The translations under genes were made by a program, and so were the position numbers. From contig CBDHEI010000002.1 in assembly GCA_965262055.1 (NCBI GenBank), positions 1,054,001 to 1,118,000 of the forward strand: 64,000 nt of DNA. Direction: 5' to 3'. This DNA comes from G958296245 sp965262055. Lineage in GTDB: Bacteria; Chloroflexota; Dehalococcoidia; Lucifugimonadales; G958296245. This document shows positions 45,488-53,978 of this stretch, piece by piece. Each line of letters begins with the position of its first letter. Positions within the stretch are counted from its first letter, which is position 1. Below the pieces are notes generated by a model. That model was given only the letters and a program-made list of their open reading frames with translations. It ran no database searches and was not told the DNA's origin.

Positions 45488-46408
45488 ATGGCTAAGACGG
45501 GAAGCCCGAAGTGGGTGGAGCTGAGCATCGAGGCGCCGGCGGAGTACGTGGAGCCGCTGAGCCACCTGTTCCTCCGGTACGGGAAGGGCGGCGTGGTGAC
45601 GGAGGAGCCGGGGGGGTACAGCCCGGACGAGGGTGAGAGCCCGCCGATTCTGGACCGGGTGACGGTCAAGACATTCTACCCGCTGGACGATGAGTCGGAC
45701 GCGCGCTTCGGACGCATCGACGTTGGGGTGCGGCTGATGTCCCAGCTAACGTGCATGTCGCCGCTGACGCAGAGGGTGATCGAGGAGCGCGAGTGGGCGG
45801 ATGCGTGGAAGGAGCATTTCCACCCGCTGCGGGTGGGGGATAGGCTGGTGGTCGCGCCTTCGTGGAGGGAGTTCGCGCCGGGCGAGGGGGACGTGGTGAT
45901 CAGGCTGGACCCGGGGATGGCGTTCGGCACGGGGCACCACCCGACGACGCGCATGTGCCTGGAGGAGGTCGAGGCGTTGGTGGAGCCGGGCATGGAGGTG
46001 CTGGACGCCGGCTGCGGGTCGGGGATCCTCTCGATCGCGGCGGCGCTGCTGGGGGCGCGGCGGGCCTTCGGGCTGGACGTGGAGGAGATTGCGGTGTCGG
46101 TGGCGCAGGCGAACGCGGCTGAGAACCGGGTCGCCGGCGTGGTGAGCGCGGTGGTAGGGTCCCTTCCGCACCCGCAGGTGCGGGATGGGGGTTACGACCT
46201 GGTGCTGGCGAACATCTCGGCGAAGGTGGGCATCGAGCTTGCGGAGGCGCTGGCGTCGGCGATCAGGCCGGGGGGTGCGCTGGTGGTGTCCGGCTTTCTA
46301 CTGAAGGACGAGGAGGCGGTGCGCCGGGCCTATGCGGATATGGGGGGCGAGGTGGAGGGGCGGCAGGAAGAGGGCGACTGGGTGACGCTGCGGTTGCGAA
46401 TGCCGTAG
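45488..46408 (+). CDS. prmA: Ribosomal protein L11 methyltransferase
   Basis: A 306-aa SAM-dependent methyltransferase that trimethylates L11. The N-terminal substrate domain starts WVELSIEAPAEYVEPLSHLF; the SAM site is LDAGCGSGILSIAAALLGA (about 173-191), with ALDPGMAFGTGHHPTT-like block (LDPGMAFGTGHHPTTR) before it and DLVLANISAKVGIELA (the post-I NI motif) after. Length is normal. A tRNA gene on the other strand follows 15 bp after its stop. Confidence 0.94.
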   Translation: MAKTGSPKWVELSIEAPAEYVEPLSHLFLRYGKGGVVTEEPGGYSPDEGESPPILDRVTVKTFYPLDDESDARFGRIDVGVRLMSQLTCMSPLTQRVIEEREWADAWKEHFHPLRVGDRLVVAPSWREFAPGEGDVVIRLDPGMAFGTGHHPTTRMCLEEVEALVEPGMEVLDAGCGSGILSIAAALLGARRAFGLDVEEIAVSVAQANAAENRVAGVVSAVVGSLPHPQVRDGGYDLVLANISAKVGIELAEALASAIRPGGALVVSGFLLKDEEAVRRAYADMGGEVEGRQEEGDWVTLRLRMP

Positions 46409-46422
46409 GGGCGGGCGAATGG

Positions 46423-46496
46423 TCGGGGTGACAGGATTCGAACCTGTGACCCCCTGCACCCCATGCAGGTGCGCTACCAAGCTGCGCCACACCCCG
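46423..46496 (-). tRNA. tRNA-Pro (anticodon GGG)
   Basis: On the minus strand CGGGGTG pairs with CACCCCG in the acceptor stem, with C1-G72 as usual for bacterial tRNA-Pro and A73. The D-arm has GCGC/GCGC, the anticodon arm CCTGC-ATGGGGT-GCAGG gives anticodon GGG with T33 and G37, and the T-arm is ACAGG-TTCGAAT-CCTGT. CCA is not encoded. Confidence 0.95.
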
Positions 46497-46620
46497 ACCG
46501 TGGATCGAGGATAGCATAGGGGACCGAAGGGGTTCAACATTGCGGGATGTGCTCCCAAGCCCACCATCTGAAGGAAGGTAGGCGCCTTAGATACCCGCCC
46601 ACCCGCCCTGAAAAGGAATT

Positions 46621-46662
46621 GTGGGGGACACCCCACACCCCCGGCGAGGGGCTCTGCCCCTC
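46621..46662 (-). terminator. Double hairpin after the glycosidase-like gene
   Basis: Two perfect stems lie 28-69 bp past the minus-strand gene's stop: GAGGGGC/GCCCCTC (46646-46662) and GTGGGG/CCCCAC (46621-46636), followed on the minus strand by AATTCCTTTTC. This looks like an intrinsic terminator and resembles GC-rich repeats common in this kind of genome. Confidence 0.5.
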
Positions 46663-46689
46663 TGCACTCCCCGAGAGTTGTTAACGCGC

Positions 46690-48246
46690 TCAGTACAGGT
46701 TGAAGGCGAATAGCTTCGCGGCCCTGAGCCTGAAGCGTACGAAGATGGGCTGGCCGGGGCCCTTGTCCAGGTAGGACTCGCCGTTCCAGGTCACCGGGCG
46801 GTCCAGGTGGTCGCCTGCTATGGGGTCGGCGTCGTCGAAGGAGCGGCCCGGCAGGGGGCGGCCCTGCCTGTCGGCGACCTCTACAAGGACGTGTCCGGCG
46901 TGCTTGGTCTGGAGGTTCAGGCTGAGGCGGTTGCCTTCGAAGACCAGGGGCAGGGTGGTGAAGCTGCCGGCTTCGGGGGCTTCTAGGGCGCCCAGCCGAC
47001 CACGGGGCCACTGCGCGTAGGCGACCCTGGAGCGCATGGTGAAGCTGTTCCTGGGGTACTTGTGGGGGTAGAAGTAGCCGGTGTACGGCAAGGCGACCCG
47101 GTTGCCCGCGAGGGGAACCAGGTCGAGGCCGCCGAAGACGCAGCCGCCGTCCCATGCGCCGGGCGGTCCAGGGGTCAGCACGGGGTCCCCGGGTACCTCG
47201 GACCAGACGATCCCGTCGGGGCTGGAGAACATGCGGAGCTCCGTCGTGTCGTCGGCGTGGTGGTAGAGGGCCGGGAACATCAGGTGGTGGTCGCTGGCGC
47301 CGGGGTAGGTGGTCTTGCTGTTGGTATACCAGTCGTCTGAGGGGTGCAGCCCGGTGGAGGGCCAGACGAGCATCTCGGGGCCGGGCCAGCGGCGGAAGTC
47401 GTGGGTCTCGGCCCTGCCTATGGAGCGGCGTCCGTAGAACCAGTTGCACCGGCCGTACCAGACGTACTTCTCCAACTGGGCGTCGTAGTGGACGACGTTC
47501 ATGGTGTCGCTGTAGTGGATGACGAGAGGGCCTGGGATGGACTTCCAGTGGACGCCGTCGGGCGAGACGGCGCCGTACATGCCGGAGAGGTGCTCCAGGT
47601 CGTCGCCGGCTGTGGGGAAAATGTCGTCGGGGCGAGTCTCCTGGAATTGTTTCAAGATACGCAGCTTGTCCTCGGGAGTGGCCCCGACGCCGCTGCGGAC
47701 GAACATCTTGAAGCGCTCGCTCTCCGGGGCCGTTGGGTCGACGAAGAGTTCCGGGCTCTCGCTGCCCGCGGCTTCGGGGCAGGCGCTCCAGTCTACCTCG
47801 CACGCCGTGCCGGAGGTCCAGTCGTAGCCGTCGGACGACTCGGCGTAGTAGAGGACGGCGTTGGCGGAGTCCTCGGGCCTCTTGTACCAGGTGCGGTAGA
47901 TGCCCTCGTCGTGGATGATGCGGGTCCCCGGCGGGCCGTGCTCCGGGAAGGGTTCGCCCTTCTCGGCGGGCTGTGCGGCTATGCGTATGCCCTGGGGCAC
48001 GTCGGTTGGGACGTAGGAGGCGTCGATCGGCCTGTCCTTCCACTCCTGGGCGTCGCGCACCCTGAGGGGGATTGGGCTGCCGTCGCGCGCCGCCCAGTAC
48101 GGCCCTATCAAGCCGAGCTCGCCGGGGAGCACGAAGCGCCAGTCGAGGAAGAGGTGTGGGCCGTCCGAGAGGTGCAGGTTCGAGGAAGGCAGCCATGGGT
48201 GGCCCGCCCGCCGGCCGTGTGCCCTCGCCCGTGCGCCCAGCTTCAT
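46690..48246 (-). CDS. Glycoside hydrolase-like five-bladed propeller protein (GH32/GH43-like)
   Basis: A 518-aa protein from ATG 48246. DWRFVLPGELGLIGPYWAARDG begins the propeller; repeated units like YGAVSPDGVHWKSIPGPL, ELRMFSSPDGIVWSEVPGDPVL and GGCVFGGLDLVPLAGNRVALPYTG are typical of GH32/GH43-type beta-propellers acting on plant or marine polysaccharides. I could not pick out a confident catalytic triad, so it could be non-enzymatic. No signal peptide is seen. Its start overlaps the end of the upstream membrane-protein gene by 4 bp, so the two are coupled. Confidence 0.65.
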   Translation of the reverse strand: MKLGARARAHGRRAGHPWLPSSNLHLSDGPHLFLDWRFVLPGELGLIGPYWAARDGSPIPLRVRDAQEWKDRPIDASYVPTDVPQGIRIAAQPAEKGEPFPEHGPPGTRIIHDEGIYRTWYKRPEDSANAVLYYAESSDGYDWTSGTACEVDWSACPEAAGSESPELFVDPTAPESERFKMFVRSGVGATPEDKLRILKQFQETRPDDIFPTAGDDLEHLSGMYGAVSPDGVHWKSIPGPLVIHYSDTMNVVHYDAQLEKYVWYGRCNWFYGRRSIGRAETHDFRRWPGPEMLVWPSTGLHPSDDWYTNSKTTYPGASDHHLMFPALYHHADDTTELRMFSSPDGIVWSEVPGDPVLTPGPPGAWDGGCVFGGLDLVPLAGNRVALPYTGYFYPHKYPRNSFTMRSRVAYAQWPRGRLGALEAPEAGSFTTLPLVFEGNRLSLNLQTKHAGHVLVEVADRQGRPLPGRSFDDADPIAGDHLDRPVTWNGESYLDKGPGQPIFVRFRLRAAKLFAFNLY

Positions 48247-48953
48247 ACGGAGGACCTGCCGCCGCGCGCCGGATCGCGGAAGATGTCGGCCACTTCGAGG
48301 CCGGTCTGTTTGCGGATGCCTGATACGAGGAAGAACAGCGCCAGCGCGAACAGGAGGGCGAGGGGCGCCATGATGACGGGGAAGCTGAGCGCCGTCATCT
48401 TGCCCAGCTCCTGGTTGAAGGCCGTGGTGCCGGCAGGGCTGACGACTATGAGCCGCGCCAGGACGTAGTTCAGCGCGGCGGATACGAGGAACGACGCTCC
48501 GAGGATGTAGGTTGTGTAGGCGAGGCGGCGCTCGAAGGCGTCGCGTGTGCCCCTCTCCTCCAGCGCCATGGCGACGCGCTCGAAGTCGATGACCTGGCGC
48601 ATGAGGGTGCGCACGAGCGGGTAGCGCGTCCAGAGCGAGCCGACCACCACGGCCCCGATGACGAGCGGTACGGCGGCCTCCTTGACGGCCACCCACTGCG
48701 GGTCGAGCTCGAGCAGGCCGATGCCCCCAGTGAGCAGGACGCCTACGATGCCCACGATGGAGAGGAGGTTGAATTTCCTGCGACGGGTGAGGTCGTAGGC
48801 ACCGTAGCCGAGCGGGAAGGCCAACGCGACGACGAGGCCGCCCGCGGGGCCGAGCCTGTCCTCGCCGCTGAGCAGCGTCAGCACGGCGACTGGGGCGACG
48901 ACGTTCAGCAGCAGGCTGAGTAGGGGGTTTTCCTTCTTTGAGTTGGCGTTCAT
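48243..48953 (-). CDS. VC0807-like integral membrane protein
   Basis: A 236-aa protein with about six hydrophobic segments (first at 10-28 VVAPVAVLTLL, then VALAFPLGYGAYDL, SIVGIVGVLLTGGIGLL, AAVPLVIGAVVVGSLW, ILGASFLVSAALNYVLA, VIMAPLALLFALALFFLV). The layout resembles the VC0807 / intracellular-septation-like family whose function is unknown. It precedes the glycosidase-like gene with a 4-bp overlap. Confidence 0.75.
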   Translation of the reverse strand: MNANSKKENPLLSLLLNVVAPVAVLTLLSGEDRLGPAGGLVVALAFPLGYGAYDLTRRRKFNLLSIVGIVGVLLTGGIGLLELDPQWVAVKEAAVPLVIGAVVVGSLWTRYPLVRTLMRQVIDFERVAMALEERGTRDAFERRLAYTTYILGASFLVSAALNYVLARLIVVSPAGTTAFNQELGKMTALSFPVIMAPLALLFALALFFLVSGIRKQTGLEVADIFRDPARGGRSSV

Positions 48954-49207
48954 GCTCCGTGCCGTGGTCTGTGATGTTGCGGTGGGCCCTTTCCCAAGGC
49001 GGGCGGATTATAGCAGAGGGCACATGTCGCCGACGCTCATCATGCCTATGAGCTCAGAGGACGTGACGTTCCTACATGCTACCTACCCGGTTCGTTTGCG
49101 TCAGAATGACCGAGTGTGGCTGGCTACGCCTCCGCCGGCGTAGTCCCCCCGCGTATACACAAGCCGGAACACGTTTGATATGATGGCGGGCGCGTTTGGA
49201 GTAATGA

Positions 49208-49732
49208 ATGGACAACTTCGAGCAGGGCTTCAGAGACGCCGAAAGGGCTGCGGACTCAACGCTAAAGTCGGCTACGGATCTCGTAAAGCTCGCCAGGCAG
49301 TTGCAGAAGGCCGCGAAAGACGGTAACATCGCAGCAGTCAAGAGGACCCAGAGCAGACTTGACGATGCGCTAGGGAACCTGAGACAGGCGGTTGGCAACG
49401 CTGTCGAATCCTGGCCATTCGACGACGGAGAAGAGGAACAGTACCTCAAGGACAGCTACACTACCGAATTGCGCCGTGCCGCCTCGGAACAAGGGTTGGA
49501 AATCCACGAGCGGGACGGACAGTTGATCTCCTACCCGTCGATCGTGAGAATCCTCCCGGGCGAACGAGCGGTCAGGATCGACAGGAAGAAGGTTTCCACT
49601 ATCAGGCCGTCATATCTGACCGGTATCCTGCTCCAGAACCAAGAGAAGCCCAGACGGTACCCGGCCGGACGTTTCCTCGAGGCCCTCTATCAGGTGTATT
49701 CGGAGCTTGCGAAGACTCCTCGGACCGTCTGA
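49208..49732 (+). CDS. Cassette gene 1: coiled-coil protein of unknown function
   Basis: A 174-aa protein. Residues 1-65 are helical with heptad character (FEQGFRDAERAADSTLKSATDLVKLARQLQKAAKDG); the rest (EIHERDGQLISYPSIVRILPGERAVRIDRKKVSTIRPSYL) looks like a small beta domain. I do not recognise the family. The stop overlaps the next start by one base, so it is the first gene of a tightly packed operon. It may be an adaptor for the ATPases downstream (inference). Confidence 0.75.
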   Translation: MDNFEQGFRDAERAADSTLKSATDLVKLARQLQKAAKDGNIAAVKRTQSRLDDALGNLRQAVGNAVESWPFDDGEEEQYLKDSYTTELRRAASEQGLEIHERDGQLISYPSIVRILPGERAVRIDRKKVSTIRPSYLTGILLQNQEKPRRYPAGRFLEALYQVYSELAKTPRTV

Positions 49733-50004
49733 TGATGGGTGGCCCGGGGCGTGTGGTGCCTCTGGCCAGAATCTACAGGCTGTTCACCTCAATGCCGGGC
49801 AGCGGTCGGGATTACACTCCGATGGACTTCGCCCGTGACCTGTACCAGCTTGAAACAAGCGGCGTGACGGAGACGAAGTCGGGGTCTACTGTCTCTTTCC
49901 ATGCGGCCGCGGCCACTCGCGGCACTAAGGGCGTGTTCACCTTTGTCGGACCGAAGGGCCAGGACGTCCAGTATTACGGCGTCCGGTTCACCAAGGTGGG
50001 CTGA
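49732..50004 (+). CDS. Cassette gene 2: small protein of unknown function
   Basis: Ninety residues: RIYRLFTSMPGSGRDYTPMDFARDLYQLETSGV is helical, then strands to KGQDVQYYGVRFTKVG. Overlaps both neighbours by one base (stop/start TGATG), implying translational coupling. It could be a winged-helix-like domain, but no specific family is recognised. Confidence 0.7.
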   Translation: MMGGPGRVVPLARIYRLFTSMPGSGRDYTPMDFARDLYQLETSGVTETKSGSTVSFHAAAATRGTKGVFTFVGPKGQDVQYYGVRFTKVG

Positions 50005-50969
50005 TGCAGAACACCATCTCTCTTGAAGACTGGTTGCGGGTCATCGACAAAGAATACCTATCGAGCTTCGTTCGAGATGGCGGTGCATCCGTCAAGTTCG
50101 CGGTGATGCCGGATGAGTCGAGGGATGACCTCTACACGAAGGTGAAGGCCCGCTGCCTGGATTTGGACTATCTCCTCGTGCAGTTCAACTCAGATAGAGA
50201 CCGGGCCCACATGCCACAGGACTTCTTCTTCAGCCTCGCCCGTCAAGTCAATTGGCGGTTGTTGGCCCGTCGCATGATTCTGAAGTTGGTCCAAAACACT
50301 AACCTTAGAGTAGATGGCGTTGATCCTAGGGGGACGGGTAACATCTATGAAGCTATAGCTCAAGCTAATGGGCTTGAGCTGCAATCGGTGTACGGAGATT
50401 TGAGGCCACACATTGAAACCACCATATCGAAGAATAGCAACATGGCCAAAGATTTCCGGGTCGCCATGACCCAACTTTGCGTATGTGAGAATACGTCAGG
50501 GCAGCAAGAATATAGCGGCCAATCGCTCCTGGACTGGCTGACCGGCAACAACAACCGTGTTAGCAGCGTCCGCCCATTTCTAATCTACACGAGCATCAAT
50601 CGCAACACTGCCAGATACTTCACCGAGTCTGCACTCTACTGGATTCGCCACGTGGGGCACGCCGGGACGGTGATACTGTTCGACAACTCCCGAGTCACGC
50701 TGGCGCGCAATCCCAGAGACGGCCTTCGCTATTACACCAGGGCCATGACCATGGAACACTACGAATTGCTGCGGGAGTTCATAGACGGCGCAGACCGGCT
50801 AGCCGGCGCTCTGCTAGTAGTCGTAACCAACCGCGACTTCCTCGACGACAGCGGTCACCGCTCTTCCCGCGGATACGGAATCTATCAGGCTCTGCGCACC
50901 CGCGTCATGGACGATGTCCGCGACCGGAATCGGGTCAACCCAGTTGCATCTCTGGTGCGGCTGTCATAA
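50004..50969 (+). CDS. Cassette gene 3: BrxC/BrxD-like (DUF2791-type) protein with degenerate ATP site
   Basis: A 321-aa protein. FLIYTSINRNTARYFTESALYWIRHVGHAGTVILFDNSRV (about 194-233) resembles the Walker B region of BREX ATP-binding (DUF2791) proteins, where a hydrophobic strand ends in an acidic pair. No GxxxxGK[ST] P-loop is visible, so it may be a structural partner of the following ATPase, as in other systems with paired ATPases. AT content is somewhat higher than in flanking genes. Assignment is tentative. Confidence 0.6.
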   Translation: MQNTISLEDWLRVIDKEYLSSFVRDGGASVKFAVMPDESRDDLYTKVKARCLDLDYLLVQFNSDRDRAHMPQDFFFSLARQVNWRLLARRMILKLVQNTNLRVDGVDPRGTGNIYEAIAQANGLELQSVYGDLRPHIETTISKNSNMAKDFRVAMTQLCVCENTSGQQEYSGQSLLDWLTGNNNRVSSVRPFLIYTSINRNTARYFTESALYWIRHVGHAGTVILFDNSRVTLARNPRDGLRYYTRAMTMEHYELLREFIDGADRLAGALLVVVTNRDFLDDSGHRSSRGYGIYQALRTRVMDDVRDRNRVNPVASLVRLS

Positions 50970-50983
50970 GGAGATGTGAGGTC

Positions 50984-52225
50984 GTGGGAACTCACGACGA
51001 GAACAACACACTCTCCTCCAGGCGGGCGCTTGAGGCCCTCCGTAACGGCGTGCCCAACAGGGAAGCCGTGAAGATATTGGGCTGCAACCAGCCCGAGGCC
51101 GAAGGGCGGTTCGAAGACATGTTGATTCAGGCTGCCGATAGGGACAACGTGCCTGACGGCGCCCTAGGGATGCTGATCTCCGGCGATTTCGGTTCCGGCA
51201 AGTCTCACCTGCTTACCCACTTGGAGCAGCAGGCCCTCTCCCAAGGTTTCGTTTGCAGCAAGGTGGCCATCAGCAAGGAAACGCCTCTTTACGATCTGGG
51301 CAAGGTGTTGAAGTCGGCGGTGGACAATGGCCGGATGCCCAACCGCGCCGGGCGGCTGATCGAAGAGTTGGGGCAGGCGCTGAAGCCGCATTCTCCGGAG
51401 TATGCCGATTTCTTCAAATGGGCGAACGATACCGAATCGAACGGGCTCAGCCAGATGTTCCCGGCCAGCCTGCTGGTCCACGAACGGTCGCGCGACCTCG
51501 AGTTGAACAGTGAGATCGAGTACTTTTGGGCGGGAGACAGGATTAAGGTCTCCCGAGTCAAGGACGGCCTACGGCAGATAGGGCAATTCCAAAGTTACTC
51601 ATTCCGCGCCCCCAAGGCCGCTGAATTACCTCCACAGCGCCTCCGTTTCGTCATTGAGGTGATCAAAGCCGCCGGCTACAAGGGCTGGGTGGTGTTGCTG
51701 GACGAGATCGAATTGGTGGGCTCGTACTCTCTTCTGCAACGGGGCAGGTCCTACGCTGAGCTAGCCCGATGGCTTGGACAGACCGTAGACGAGCCGTATT
51801 CCGGACTGGTGACCGTAGGCACCGTCACGGACGACTTCGCTTCCGCGATCATCAGCCCTGATGGTAACAAGAAGGACCGCGACTACGTGGCCCCGAAGTT
51901 GGAGGCCCGATACGCAAACATTGTGGCTCGCGCCGAAACTGGCATGCGTCTGCTCGAAAGGGAAGTCATTCCACTAAAACAACCAACAGATACCGAGGTC
52001 CGTGAGACAGCGGAGAAGTTGCGGCAAATCTACAGCACCGCTTATGACTGGGACCCCCCGGCGCTTCAAGTGGAGGCTCGCGGCGCTGGGTATCAGAACC
52101 GGATGCGCTACAAGGTTCGGGCATCCATCAATGAATGGGACCTCTTGCGGCTCTACCCGGACTACAGCCCTGAAACCGAGGGCGACGAGTTCCGCCACAC
52201 GTATGAAGAGAACGTCGACCTGTAA
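50984..52225 (+). CDS. Cassette gene 4: BREX-type ATP-binding (BrxD/DUF2791) ATPase
   Basis: A 413-aa P-loop ATPase starting at GTG 50984 with AAGGAGA upstream. ALEALRNGVPNREAV at the N-terminus and the Walker A LISGDFGSGKSHLLTHLE (about 64-81) match the DUF2791/BrxD group; Walker B is WVVLLDEIELVGSYS (about 236-250). In BREX and related systems this ATPase is a core defence component. After the TAA at 52223 the same frame stays open for 18 more codons (RESKDEDDTERQ) to a second TAA at 52280, so the stop may be recent. The helicase gene follows in the same frame. Confidence 0.8.
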   Translation: MGTHDENNTLSSRRALEALRNGVPNREAVKILGCNQPEAEGRFEDMLIQAADRDNVPDGALGMLISGDFGSGKSHLLTHLEQQALSQGFVCSKVAISKETPLYDLGKVLKSAVDNGRMPNRAGRLIEELGQALKPHSPEYADFFKWANDTESNGLSQMFPASLLVHERSRDLELNSEIEYFWAGDRIKVSRVKDGLRQIGQFQSYSFRAPKAAELPPQRLRFVIEVIKAAGYKGWVVLLDEIELVGSYSLLQRGRSYAELARWLGQTVDEPYSGLVTVGTVTDDFASAIISPDGNKKDRDYVAPKLEARYANIVARAETGMRLLEREVIPLKQPTDTEVRETAEKLRQIYSTAYDWDPPALQVEARGAGYQNRMRYKVRASINEWDLLRLYPDYSPETEGDEFRHTYEENVDL

Positions 52226-52294
52226 CGGGAATCCAAAGACGAAGACGACACCGAACGGCAGTCGGCTGCACCGTCGGCCTAAGAGTATGCTGAA

Positions 52295-53978
52295 TTGCCT
52301 GTCCCTTTCGACGACCTGAGCGCGGAGATTACCCACTCCAGCGCGGTAGCTTGGCTGCGATTCGTCGAAGAGGAGGACGGCAAGGGCATCCGGGCCGCGC
52401 TGTTCCAGACCTCGGAGCAGGGCAAGCCGCTGGACTTCTGTTTCACCCGCATGGACCGGCATGTCCCCTTCACACAACGGGAAGCAGGGTCGTCTCTCGC
52501 GAAGTCGCTGTTCCAGGCCTCCGCCTCACCGCCGATACTGATACTCGCTCTGGCTGACGAGATACCGCCTGAAGTATTCACCGAGGATATCCGAGTCCGT
52601 ATACCCACCTGCCTTATCGGAACAGCCGGGGCACTTAAAGATCCTCTTTGGGTCACAGAGCGGCCTTGGAAGAGAAGCCTGCACACTCTCCGCGAAATAA
52701 TGGACCGGTCCAACCCCCTCGAACCCTTCGATAGGGCTTCCGACGGCTTGATCGAAGCCTTCGGTGATAAACATGTCCGGTCCATGGCGGCGGTTTCAGG
52801 GCTGTCCACTGTGGTCAGTCTATGCCCTCCGCCGGAGCGCCGATACGGCTCGACGCTCTCGGAGCGGCTATGGGCAGTGCTGGCGGCTCCTCTGGAAGAC
52901 ATCCAACTGGAATGGCCAGGAAAGTTGATGCCATTCCAGCGAGACGGCGTTCGCGCATTGCTGGACAACCATCGGCTACTACTAGCCGACGACATGGGCC
53001 TTGGCAAGACCATTCAGGCCATCGCTGCCCTGCGGATTCTCCGGGCGCGTCGGGAGGTCAAGTCGTGCCTCGTGACAGCCCCAGCTAGTATTTTGGATCA
53101 GTGGCGGCGTGAGATCGCGAAGTGGGCCCCGGAGCTTTCCGCCATCATCATTCGCGGCTCCACGTCCGATCGATCATGGCAGTGGGCGGCCGACAGAGAC
53201 GTGACCCTAGTCAGCTACGATACTTTGCGCTCGGATTTCTCCGGCAACACGCGGTCCCCAGTGCGCCGGAAGACCTGGGACGTGGTGGTCGCCGACGAGG
53301 CCCAACGCATCAAGAACCGCAACGATACCAGCCATACGCTGAAGGGACTGCGAAGGACGCGCTCTTGGGCGCTGACAGGCACTCCCATAGAGAATCACGA
53401 GGAAGAGTTGGCCTCGATACTGGAGTTCGTCGACCACGACGATTCCAAAGCGCCGAAACGCTACCGGCCGGGTGTGGAGTTGCTGGCGCGTCACCGCGAC
53501 CTTCAACTCCGACGCAAGAAGGGCGAAGTCCTGGACGACCTCCCGCCCAAGCAGGTAACCAAGGTGGTCATCGAACTGGATTCCAACCAACGCGCCAGCT
53601 ACGACAAGGCCGAGCGGGAAGGAATCGTCTACCTGAAGTCTCTGGGCGCGGAGGTCGGCGTCCGACACGTGCTAGAACTCATAACTCGCTTGAAGCAGAT
53701 ATCCAACGCCGACCCCAGATCCGGCGAATCCAGCAAGCTGGCCGACATCAAAGAGCGCCTGGAGCAGCTGACCGCCCAGGGACACAAAGCACTGGTCTTC
53801 TCCCAGTACACCAATGACACGTCCGGGGTGGCAGCCGCAGCTAATTACCTGAAAGACCTGACCCCGTTGACTATCACTGGCGAAATACCCCAGCAAGAAC
53901 GAACTGAAATCATAGGACGGTTCAAGACCCGCGATGAGCACAAGGCGCTGATATTGTCACTGCGCGTCGGCGGCTTAG
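52295..53978 (+). pseudogene. Cassette gene 5: SNF2-family helicase, 5' part, cut by an IS
   Basis: The N-terminal 230 residues are unassigned; then the SNF2 motor: Walker A LLADDMGLGKTIQA (about 229), SCLVTAPASIL, DEAQ box VVADEAQRIKN (about 333) and LTGTPIENHEEEL. The frame proceeds into the second RecA domain (ALVFSQYTNDTSG, ALILSLRVGG), and an IS begins at 53979. Removing the IS and one CTTAG copy restores ILSLRVGGLGLNLQEASYV. The start is a TTG at 52295 with weak support; an in-frame stop lies at 52280. The intact protein was about 662 aa. DNA translocation by such motors is typical of defence systems. Confidence 0.88.

Noticed and set aside
46298..48196. 632-aa minus-strand open frame
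   Set aside because: Shadow of the glycosidase-like gene in another frame; it also runs through the tRNA-Pro gene; Arg/Pro-rich composition.
48943..49143. 66-aa plus-strand frame in the gap before the ATPase cassette
   Set aside because: No ribosome site, no domain pattern, overlaps the upstream membrane-protein start.
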